A stretch of 8,542 nt of DNA, taken from contig JAJBVR010000175.1 in assembly GCA_020859725.1 (NCBI GenBank), positions 1 to 8,542 of the forward strand, in the 5' to 3' direction. Shown here piece by piece: positions 1-5,240 of this stretch. Position numbers and translations under genes: made by a program. Each line of letters opens with the position of its first letter. Position 1 is the first letter of the stretch. Under the pieces are notes generated by a model. The model did not search any database and was not told where the DNA came from. It worked only from the letters and a program-made list of their open reading frames with translations. Source of the DNA: Clostridiales bacterium (lineage in GTDB: Bacteria > Bacillota > Clostridia > Oscillospirales > Acutalibacteraceae).

Positions 1-31
1 TCCTTATACAGATTTTGTATAAGGATTTTTT
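1..31 (+). terminator. Intrinsic terminator at the left edge
   Basis: A perfect 9-bp stem (TCCTTATAC at 1-9 with GTATAAGGA at 17-25) encloses a 7-nt loop and is followed by six T at 26-31. This is a Rho-independent terminator for plus-strand transcription, probably ending a gene that lies left of the window. The stem is symmetric and is preceded by A-rich sequence on the minus strand, so it could also act for leftward transcripts, but the needed T-run would lie outside the window. It may be the terminator that served metK before the IS200 insertion; that is inference. Confidence 0.7.
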
Positions 32-54
32 ATTGTCTCTTCAGCAAAGAAAAG

Positions 55-73
55 CCCCCGGTTCAACCGGAGG
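55..73 (+). repeat. IS200 left-end subterminal hairpin
   Basis: CCGG at 58-61 pairs with CCGG at 67-70 around TTCAA, and the stem continues with CC (55-56) and GG (72-73) across a C/A mismatch. In IS200/IS605 elements such imperfect end hairpins are the substrate that TnpA recognises as single-stranded DNA. The position upstream of the tnpA remnant fits a left end. Confidence 0.5.
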
Positions 74-130
74 AAAAATAGAATGCTTCAGTAAAAATAA
101 AACTGCCGAGCTTGATGCAAGGCGAGAGAG

Positions 131-159
131 TTGGCGAAAAAATAACCTCCAAGTATAAT
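131..159 (+). promoter_or_regulatory. Predicted promoter of the IS200 transposase
   Basis: TTGGCG at 131-136 and a perfect TATAAT at 154-159 are separated by 17 bp, a good sigma-A layout. Transcription would start near 166, upstream of the transposase SD (GGAGG, 194-198) and a TTG start at 207. The -10 box lies between the two arms of the SD-sequestering inverted repeat annotated separately. Confidence 0.5.
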
Positions 160-201
160 AGAAACGGTTTGGCAGACGCGTTACTAAAATACAGGAGGTT
201 A
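143..201 (+). promoter_or_regulatory. SD-sequestering inverted repeat in the IS200 leader
   Basis: TAACCTCC (143-150) is perfectly complementary to GGAGGTTA (194-201), which contains the transposase ribosome binding site. A transcript containing both arms can fold the SD into an 8-bp helix closed by a 43-nt loop. IS200 elements are known to limit transposase translation with a leader hairpin that masks the SD, so this fits the family. A transcript started at the predicted internal promoter (near 166) would lack the left arm. Confidence 0.55.
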
Positions 202-206
202 AAAAC

Positions 207-676
207 TTGATAAAAAAGAACGTAAACAATGAAATAAAAACGTTGTCACACTCAACAACCATATAGTTTTTGTGCCGAAATATCGCAGAAAAGCAATCTA
301 AGGAAAAATCAAAAAAGATATTGGGGAGATAATCTGAAAATTGTGCGATCAAAAAGGTGCGGAAATCATAGAAGCAGAAGCGTGTAAAGATCATATACAT
401 CTTTTGGTGTCAATACCACTATATCTTAGTGTAGCACAATTCATGGGATATCTCAAGAGAAAAAGTACACTGATGATTTTCGACCGACATGCAAATTTAA
501 AATATAAGTATGCAGTCGGTATTTTTGGTGCAGAGGATACTATTGTAGATACAGTCGGTCGAAATAAGAAAGTGATAGAGAAGTACATACAAAACCAACT
601 TTAGGAAGATTTCGCAAATGACCAAATCACACTCAAAGAGTATATAGACCCGTTCACGGGTAACAAGAATAAGTAA
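207..676 (+). pseudogene. tnpA: Broken IS200-family transposase (HUH, Y1 type)
   Basis: Pieced across frames, this reads as an IS200 TnpA of about 150 residues, the normal length. It starts at TTG 207 (SD GGAGG, 8-nt spacing) with NEIKTLSHSTT, changes frame near 255, then reads HIVFVPKYRRK, DHIHLL, FMGYLKRKS, DTVGRNKKV, YIQNQ and ends with DPFTGNKNK. The HUH metal-binding motif (HIH, 392-400) and the catalytic tyrosine (TAC 584-586, in YIQNQ) are preserved. Inactivating changes are in-frame stops at 299-301 (TAA), 335-337 (TGA) and 602-604 (TAG), the N-terminal frameshift, and a compensating pair of indels between about 510 and 540 that garbles the usual FWCRGYYVDTV stretch; FWCRGYY is still readable there in another frame. 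TnpA would normally nick and join single-stranded element ends. The longest open piece (344-604) is not a functional gene on its own. Confidence 0.85.
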
Positions 677-688
677 GCAAAAGAAAAA

Positions 689-812
689 CAGCCGCACGAG
701 AGCGGCTGCTTGAAATAGTAATGCGATGTCAAACTTCAGCGCCGACTTTTAGTCGTCGAGCCAGTAGGCGACCCTTTTAGGGCCTGTGCAAACCACTGAA
801 TTAATAGTGGTT
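689..812 (+). repeat. Structured right end of the IS200 element
   Basis: About 135 bp between the transposase stop and the element end contain four hairpins: CAGCCGC/GCGGCTG (689-695 with 702-708), CGACT-TTT-AGTCG (743-755), CCCT-TTT-AGGG (772-782) and AACCACT/AGTGGTT (791-797 with 806-812). The last is the likely recognition hairpin of the right end. None has a clear T-run on either strand, so none is a convincing intrinsic terminator. The G+C-richer, hairpin-dense character contrasts with the AT-rich flanks. Confidence 0.55.
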
Positions 813-828
813 ATAATTAAAAAATTAT

Positions 829-2007
829 TTATAAATATTTTTTGATTTTATCAACCATATCAAGCTTTTCCCAAGAAACATTTAAATCTTCTCTGCCCAT
901 ATGACCGTAGGCAGCAAGTGATTTATAAATCGGTTTTCTTAAATCAAGCTTTTCGATAATTGCCGATGGTCTTAAATCAAATACTTTTGCTATAATTTCA
1001 CTTATTTCCTCATCAGATTTAATTCCGGTTTTGAAAGTATCAACCATAACTGATACCGGCGTAGCAACACCGATTGCATAGGCAAGCTGCACTTCGCATT
1101 TATCAGCAAGACCGGACGCCACTATGTTTTTGGCTACCCAGCGTGATGCATATGCAGCGCTTCTGTCAACCTTAGTAGGATCCTTTCCGCTGAAAGCTCC
1201 GCCGCCGTGACGCGCATATCCGCCATATGTATCAACAATTATTTTTCTGCCGGTTACACCGCTGTCGCCGTGAGGTCCGCCCACAACAAAACGCCCGGTA
1301 GGATTAACATAATAAACAGTATCATCACTGAGCAGATTCTCCGGAATCGTTGATTTGATAACATTTTCAATAATATCTTTTCTCAAAGTGTCTAATGAAA
1401 TATCAGCATTGTGCTGGCTTGAAACAACAACAGCCGTTACCTTTAAAGGCTTTCCATCATCATATTCAACGGTAACCTGCGTTTTACCATCCGGATAAAG
1501 ATAAGGCAGTGTTCCGTTTTCGCGCACCTCAGTAAGCTTAACCGCTAGTTTGTGAGCAAGGCTTATAGGCAAAGGCATCAATTCTTTTGTTTCATTGCAG
1601 GCATATCCGAACATCATTCCTTGATCTCCGGCGCCGTTAAGATAATAATTTTCATTTTGAAAATTTTTCAGTTCAAAAGATTTATCAACACCCATAGCAA
1701 TATCAGGGCTCTGTTTGTCCAGCGCGATAAGCACTGCACAGGTATTTCCGTTAAATCCTTTTAAATCACTGTCATATCCCAAATCACACACGGTTTTTCT
1801 TACCAAAGCCGGAATATCAATCTGCGCTTTTGAAGTTATTTCACCCATAACCATAACCTGACCGGTTGTGCAAGTTGTTTCACACGCCACTCTGCTTTGC
1901 GGATCCTGTTCAAGCATAGCGTCAAGAACAGCGTCTGAAATCTGATCGCATATTTTATCCGGATGACCTTTGGTTACCGATTCGCTTGTAAATAAATATT
2001 TAGACAT
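829..2007 (-). CDS. metK: S-adenosylmethionine synthetase (methionine adenosyltransferase)
   Basis: MetK makes S-adenosylmethionine from methionine and ATP in the cytoplasm, supplying methyl groups and polyamine and cofactor pathways. The 392-residue product has the usual family length and motifs: [16 protein letters not shown] at 14-29 (with the ATP-binding histidine H15 and metal-binding D17), [12 protein letters not shown] at 125-136, the [13 protein letters not shown] segment at 238-250, and the P-loop-like GGGAFSGKD at 268-276. The start at 2007 gives [14 protein letters not shown], the normal N-terminus, and has GGAGG at 2016-2020 with an 8-nt spacer. An in-frame ATG at 2013 is too close to that SD, and the open frame to 2076 runs back through the riboswitch terminator. 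Expression should be shut down by SAM through the upstream riboswitch. The gene is intact. The IS200 remnant ends about a dozen bases beyond its stop codon, and no strong terminator is seen directly behind it. Confidence 0.98.
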   Translation of the reverse strand: MSKYLFTSESVTKGHPDKICDQISDAVLDAMLEQDPQSRVACETTCTTGQVMVMGEITSKAQIDIPALVRKTVCDLGYDSDLKGFNGNTCAVLIALDKQSPDIAMGVDKSFELKNFQNENYYLNGAGDQGMMFGYACNETKELMPLPISLAHKLAVKLTEVRENGTLPYLYPDGKTQVTVEYDDGKPLKVTAVVVSSQHNADISLDTLRKDIIENVIKSTIPENLLSDDTVYYVNPTGRFVVGGPHGDSGVTGRKIIVDTYGGYARHGGGAFSGKDPTKVDRSAAYASRWVAKNIVASGLADKCEVQLAYAIGVATPVSVMVDTFKTGIKSDEEISEIIAKVFDLRPSAIIEKLDLRKPIYKSLAAYGHMGREDLNVSWEKLDMVDKIKKYL

Positions 2008-2026
2008 TAACATACCCTCCAATAAT

Positions 2027-2052
2027 AAAAAAAGCACACTCCGCGGTGTGCT
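2027..2052 (-). terminator. Riboswitch-controlled intrinsic terminator upstream of metK
   Basis: On the minus strand AGCACAC (2046-2052) pairs with GTGTGCT (2033-2039) around a 6-nt loop and is followed by a run of seven T (2033-2027). It lies between the SAM aptamer and the metK SD, the standard position for a transcription-attenuation expression platform. Confidence 0.9.
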
Positions 2053-2059
2053 GTTCAAA

Positions 2060-2154
2060 CTCATCACCCGGCTCAAACCGCAGGAATTAGCACCTTGCCA
2101 TTAGCAGGTTGCTGTGGTATCAACGGGCCTGTCCCTACTCCACTCTTGATAAGA
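2060..2154 (-). ncRNA. SAM-I (S-box) riboswitch aptamer
   Basis: Read on the minus strand, this leader opens with CTTATCAAGAG, continues with the GGGACAGGCCCGTTGATACC core, CAGCAACC and AAGGTGCTAATTCCTGC, and closes with GATGAG. These match the conserved S-box core (kink-turn, P2/P3 junction and SAM pocket). P1 is formed by CTTATC (2148-2153) with GATGAG (2060-2065), including one G-U pair. In this class SAM binding stabilises P1 and favours the downstream terminator. A plausible antiterminator is CCGGGTG (2065-2071) with CACCGCGG (2041-2048), seven pairs with one bulged G, which would use the terminator's 5' arm; that pairing is inference. Confidence 0.96.
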
Positions 2155-2172
2155 ATTTAATAACTTTTTACT

Positions 2173-2201
2173 ATAATACATCTGCGTAATAAAATTGTCA
2201 A
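2173..2201 (-). promoter_or_regulatory. metK promoter
   Basis: On the minus strand a perfect -35 TTGACA (2196-2201) and a -10 TATTAT (2173-2178) are separated by exactly 17 bp. Transcription would start near 2166, about 12 bases before the SAM aptamer, so the whole riboswitch is in the leader. Confidence 0.8.
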
Positions 2202-2281
2202 TATGAAATTTTATTAAATTGCCTTTTATTGTATTTTATATAACAATTTCACAAAAATGTAAATGTTTTTTATTAATTATA

Positions 2282-2310
2282 TTGTAATTTGTTTATAAAT
2301 AGTTTATAAT
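2282..2310 (+). promoter_or_regulatory. Promoter of the SDR-zinc-ribbon gene
   Basis: TTGTAA (2282-2287) and a perfect TATAAT (2305-2310) with a 17-bp spacer form a sigma-A-type promoter. The start would fall near 2317, giving a leader of about 50 nt. It is divergent from the metK promoter, with about 80 bp between the two -35 boxes. Confidence 0.65.
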
Positions 2311-2317
2311 AATTTTG

Positions 2318-2334
2318 TTAATTACAGTAATTAA
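2318..2334 (+). promoter_or_regulatory. Palindromic operator candidate at the transcription start
   Basis: TTAATTACAGTAATTAA is a perfect 8-bp inverted repeat around a single central base. It begins about 8 bp after the -10 box, so it overlaps the predicted start, a position where a dimeric repressor would block transcription. Arm length and AT-rich half-sites suit a small winged-helix regulator, but no regulator gene is in the window, and no second copy was seen by eye. The loop would be too small for an RNA hairpin to use the full arms. Confidence 0.45.
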
Positions 2335-2362
2335 GAAGGGAGAAAATAAGAAGGGAGAAAAT
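2333..2362 (+). repeat. Tandem 15-bp duplication carrying two Shine-Dalgarno sequences
   Basis: AAGAAGGGAGAAAAT occurs twice back to back (2333-2347 and 2348-2362). Each copy holds AAGGGAG. The second (2351-2357) lies 9 nt before the ATG at 2367 and is the functional SD; the first is 15 nt further upstream, too far for that start. The left copy overlaps the last two bases of the palindrome. Confidence 0.9.
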
Positions 2363-2366
2363 TTTT

Positions 2367-3929
2367 ATGGCAAAAAAAATAGTATTTATTACAGGCGGCA
2401 CCGGAAATATGGGCTGGGCCGCAGTTCAGGAAATGCTTAAAAAGCCTAATGAAATTAACATTAAACTGCTTGCAAGAAAAAGCGCAAAAAACGAAGAGAA
2501 GCTTAAACCGCTCATCAGCAAACCAAATGTAAAGGTTATCTGGGGTGATTTGCTTGATTATGACGCAATCCTTGAAGGAGTAACAGGCTCTGATTATGTG
2601 CTTCATATAGGAGGAATGGTTTCTCCTACGGCGGACTGGAAGCCGTACAGAACTCAGAAAACAAATATCGGCGCGGCTCAGAATATCTGCAAAGCTGTTC
2701 TTTCGCAGCCAAATCCGGATGATATTAAAGTTTGCTACATAGGCACCGTTGCTGAAACGGGCGGCCGAAATTATCCTATACACTGGGGCCGCTGCGGGGA
2801 TCCGATAAAAATTTCCATTTATGATCACTATGCGGTTTCAAAAACTGTTGCAGAGCGCACATTTGTGGAAAGCGGAATTAAAAACTGGGTTGTTATGAGG
2901 CAATCGGGTATTCTCTATCCCAACATTCTTAAAAATATGGATCCGATTATGTTCCACGTTCCGATAAACGGGGTGCTTGAATGGTGCACTGTTGAGGATT
3001 CCGGAAGATTGATGTGCAATCTTGTTACCGAAGACGCTGCGGGTAATCTCGGCTCCGATTTTTGGAATCATTTCTTTAATATAGGTTCCGGAAAAGATTA
3101 CAGAATTTCCAATTATGAATTTGAATGTCTTCTTTTAGGCACACTCGGACTGGCAGGTCCCGAAAAGCTGTTTGAGCCGAACTGGTTCATAACAAAAAAT
3201 TTCCACGGTCAGTTTTACGCGGACGGAGATAAGTTGGAAAATTTCCTGCATTTCCGTGAAAATCTGCCTATTCAGGATTACTTTAACAGGCTTGCAAATC
3301 AAGTTGAATTTTACTTTAAAATACCAAGATATTTACCTAAATCACTTGTGGCGGCATGCGCGAAGCCGTTTATGAAAAAAAATGCCGAAACGCCCGGCTT
3401 CGGTACACTTGACTGGGTTAAGACAAATGATAAAGTACGTTTAAGCGCTTATTTCGGTTCAAATGAAGAATGGGAAAAAATTCCGGCAAACTGGAAAGAT
3501 TTCAACATTATTAATTTTGACAAGGATAACAGCGCTTCCGAAAAATTCAAACTCGATCACGGCTATGATGAAAGCAAGCCGGAATCCGAACTTGATATTG
3601 ACGATATGAAACAGGCGGCTAAATTCCGCGGCGGAGAATGTTTATCCGATTCAATGAAAAAGGGCGATATGTCCGGAAAATTAAAATGGAAATGCGGTCA
3701 CTGCGGAGCTGAGTTTGAAGCAAGTCCGGCGCTTATTCTTCTCGGCGGTCACTGGTGCCCTGAATGCTATGTTCCTCAAAAATCCTGGGATTACGATTCT
3801 ATCGCTAAAACAAATCCGTTCTTTGCTCAGGTATGGTATCCGAGCCATGGCAAAGATGAAAACAACAAATATGATTTTGATGAGCTTTTCCATATGAACG
3901 GCGTTGTCTGGGATGATATTAAGCGCTGA
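2367..3929 (+). CDS. Extended SDR (NAD(P)-dependent epimerase/dehydratase-like) with C-terminal zinc-ribbon domain
   Basis: The 520-residue protein starts with a Rossmann fold of the extended short-chain dehydrogenase/reductase type. TGGTGNMG at 9-16 is the dinucleotide-binding loop, D61 follows beta 3, and YAVSK at 155-159 supplies the catalytic Tyr155/Lys159, with Thr127 (GTV) in the usual Ser/Thr position. Arg37 after beta 2 (LLARKS), in place of an acidic residue, suggests NADP(H), by inference. The SDR part ends near residue 320. A linker rich in acidic residues follows, then at about 418-470 a zinc-ribbon-like domain reading GGECLS, LKWKC, CGHC (C443, C446), GGHWCPEC (C464, C467). This resembles the GGxCLS...WxC...WCPxC domain found in some phage and nuclease-associated proteins. 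There is no signal peptide or membrane segment, so it is probably cytoplasmic. Substrate is unknown; sugar-nucleotide epimerase is only one option. It stands alone, with its own promoter and terminator, and ends in tandem stops (TGA TAG). Confidence 0.9.
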   Translation: MAKKIVFITGGTGNMGWAAVQEMLKKPNEINIKLLARKSAKNEEKLKPLISKPNVKVIWGDLLDYDAILEGVTGSDYVLHIGGMVSPTADWKPYRTQKTNIGAAQNICKAVLSQPNPDDIKVCYIGTVAETGGRNYPIHWGRCGDPIKISIYDHYAVSKTVAERTFVESGIKNWVVMRQSGILYPNILKNMDPIMFHVPINGVLEWCTVEDSGRLMCNLVTEDAAGNLGSDFWNHFFNIGSGKDYRISNYEFECLLLGTLGLAGPEKLFEPNWFITKNFHGQFYADGDKLENFLHFRENLPIQDYFNRLANQVEFYFKIPRYLPKSLVAACAKPFMKKNAETPGFGTLDWVKTNDKVRLSAYFGSNEEWEKIPANWKDFNIINFDKDNSASEKFKLDHGYDESKPESELDIDDMKQAAKFRGGECLSDSMKKGDMSGKLKWKCGHCGAEFEASPALILLGGHWCPECYVPQKSWDYDSIAKTNPFFAQVWYPSHGKDENNKYDFDELFHMNGVVWDDIKR

Positions 3930-3952
3930 TAGCATATAACAAATAATTTTTA

Positions 3953-3988
3953 ATCCACTTTTCTTTATGAAAAGGGGATTTCATTTTA
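3953..3988 (+). terminator. Terminator of the SDR-zinc-ribbon gene
   Basis: ATCCACTTTTC (3953-3963) pairs with GAAAAGGGGAT (3969-3979) with one A/G mismatch and a 5-nt loop, followed by a T-rich tail at 3979-3987. It begins 24 bp after the stop codon. The low G+C stem and imperfect T-run make it moderate in strength. Confidence 0.7.
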
Positions 3989-4041
3989 TGTCGTAAAGAG
4001 TTCCGTTGAGCACTTGTGTACAAAACAAATAACCACCCGTT

Positions 4042-5222
4042 TGATGCAATAGTAAAATATAAAGGCAGACATATGGAAAACCACCATTGAAATGCCCCAA
4101 ATTATGCAGACAGAAGTATGATTTGTAATTGAGTAAGAGATTACAGTAAATACGGTGAAACTGCCTTAAATTTCAAAAAGCAGCCGGTTGATTTTTGCTG
4201 CATTGAACACATGTAAAACTTAAACCGAAACAGAAAGATTAAGGCTGCAATTGTATAATTAGAAATAGAAAATGAGCCATTAAAAAGGATACGAGGTGAA
4301 GGCATTGGTGCAAACAAGGAGTTCGCTTTTTTTAAAAGATGTGAATATGAAATAATTTTTTCTTTGAAGGATAAATACAGCTTCAAATTTCTATTCGAAA
4401 TAATGTCAGTTAACCGTTTAGGATACTACAAGTAGTCAACACAAAAAGATAAACCAAACAAATATGAACAAGATAGAACCATACTTGCCGAATTGCTGTT
4501 AGAACAACATTAAACATAAAACAAAGGATATCACTATTTTGCAAATTTGAATCACAACGAAACAGGGTGTGGACTCACGGACAATTTGGCGCATAAATGC
4601 TGTAAATTAGCAGGAACACATTCTGTAACAGAAAGAGAACGGAAAACCGCAGGGAAAGAAAATATTAAATTCCCAAACACAATTAAGGGAAATTGGAATA
4701 CAAGAAAACCGTTAAATTTCGGTATCATATATGATTTGCATTATGCATAAAGGTATTCGATGGGAATGGATTTATCTTTTGGATGTATTTAATAATGAGA
4801 TTATCGCAAGTTCTGTGACAAATAAAGTCTGTAGCAATTACCATATTATCATTGCTTAAACGAGTTAATAAACAAAAAGAAAGAGCAGACATACCTTCTC
4901 ACCGGTCAAAGAAGCGTCTACTCATCGGAAGGCTTTTATCAAGCCCATAAAGATTATACAAATATTAACCGTTCGATATCAAGAGCAGGAACTCCGACAG
5001 ACAATTAGATTATTGAATCATTAAATGCATGGATAAAGTAAGAAATGATTTTAATTTGAGAGATGCCGAGAGTATACCATCGTTCATTGAAAACTATGCA
5101 CGATGCTTCAATAACGAAAGATTATCTTACAAACTCAACTACAAAACCCCTGTCCAATACAGAATTGAACAAGGGTTTAGATAATTTAGGGTTTTATTGT
5201 CTGCTTTTACTTGACAATTCCA
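4042..5222 (+). mobile_element. Decayed IS3-family insertion sequence
   Basis: About 1.2 kb between the SDR gene's terminator and the mannosidase gene is a transposon relic. A DDE transposase of the IS3 OrfB type is readable in pieces. The right end is placed near 5222 because the minus strand there reads TGGAATTGTCAAGTAAAAGC, a plausible terminal inverted repeat. The left end is uncertain: a weakly similar stretch starts at 4042 (TGATGCAATAGTAAAA...GGCAGACA). Size fits an IS3 element. I see no other gene in 3990-5240. Confidence 0.65.
4148..5184 (+). pseudogene. Remnant of IS3-family transposase (OrfA tail plus OrfB)
   Basis: Readable pieces in order: KYGETALNFKKQP (4148 on) and LEIENEPLKRI, typical of an OrfA C-terminus; FSLKDKYSFKFLFEIMSVNRLGYYK, the OrfB start; KGYHYFANLNHNETG; NLAHKCCK; KGIRWEW, YLLDVFNNEIIASSVTNKV; SVYSSEGFYQAHKDY; SISRAGTPTDN; IIESLNAWIK; and the C-terminus SIPSFIENYARCFNNERLSY and KTPVQYRIEQGFR ending at 5184. 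IS3 transposases carry out DDE cut-and-join chemistry. Here the first catalytic Asp is Tyr (SDM is now SYM; TAT 4728-4730), the second is Gly (DQG is now GQR; GGT 4904-4906), and only the Glu (GAA 5015-5017) remains. There are many stops, for instance after GYYK, within PTDN*IIES and at 4857-4859, and the frame changes at about 4724, between 4860 and 4900, and near 5040. It is much older and more decayed than the IS200 copy. Confidence 0.85.
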
Positions 5223-5240
5223 TTTAGCCGGAGATTTTGA

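Larger units (their letters stand above)
43..816 (+). mobile_element. Decayed IS200-type insertion sequence (IS200/IS605 family)
   Basis: The element consists of a left-end imperfect hairpin (CCGG-TTCAA-CCGG near 58-70, extended by CC/GG at 55-56 and 72-73 across a mismatch), one transposase reading frame of the HUH/Y1 type, and a right end with several small hairpins, the last being AACCACT (791-797) with AGTGGTT (806-812). Subterminal hairpins rather than terminal inverted repeats are the hallmark of IS200/IS605 elements, and no target duplication is expected. No tnpB is present. Exact ends cannot be fixed without an empty-site comparison; both limits are estimates. The right end lies about a dozen bases beyond the metK stop codon. 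The transposase is broken, so the copy is immobile unless helped in trans. Confidence 0.75.

Noticed and set aside
689..708. CAGCCGC/GCGGCTG hairpin as the transposase terminator
   Set aside because: The bases after it (CTTGAAAT) are not a T-run, so it is better described as part of the structured right end.
2008..2076. A longer metK reading with 23 extra N-terminal residues
   Set aside because: It would run back through the riboswitch terminator hairpin and lacks an SD; the start at 2007 has GGAGG at the right distance and the conserved MetK N-terminus.
2331..2828. Open frame of 165 codons on the minus strand
   Set aside because: It is antisense to the SDR gene's coding sequence, has no recognisable motif or SD, and the plus-strand protein is clearly real.
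4141..4386. Minus-strand open frame of 81 codons in the intergenic stretch
   Set aside because: It is antisense to the IS3 OrfA/OrfB remnant, whose plus-strand translation shows family sequence.
4547..4750. Plus-strand open frame of 67 codons as a small gene
   Set aside because: It is a fragment of the decayed IS3 transposase between stop codons, in the same frame as the fragments before it.
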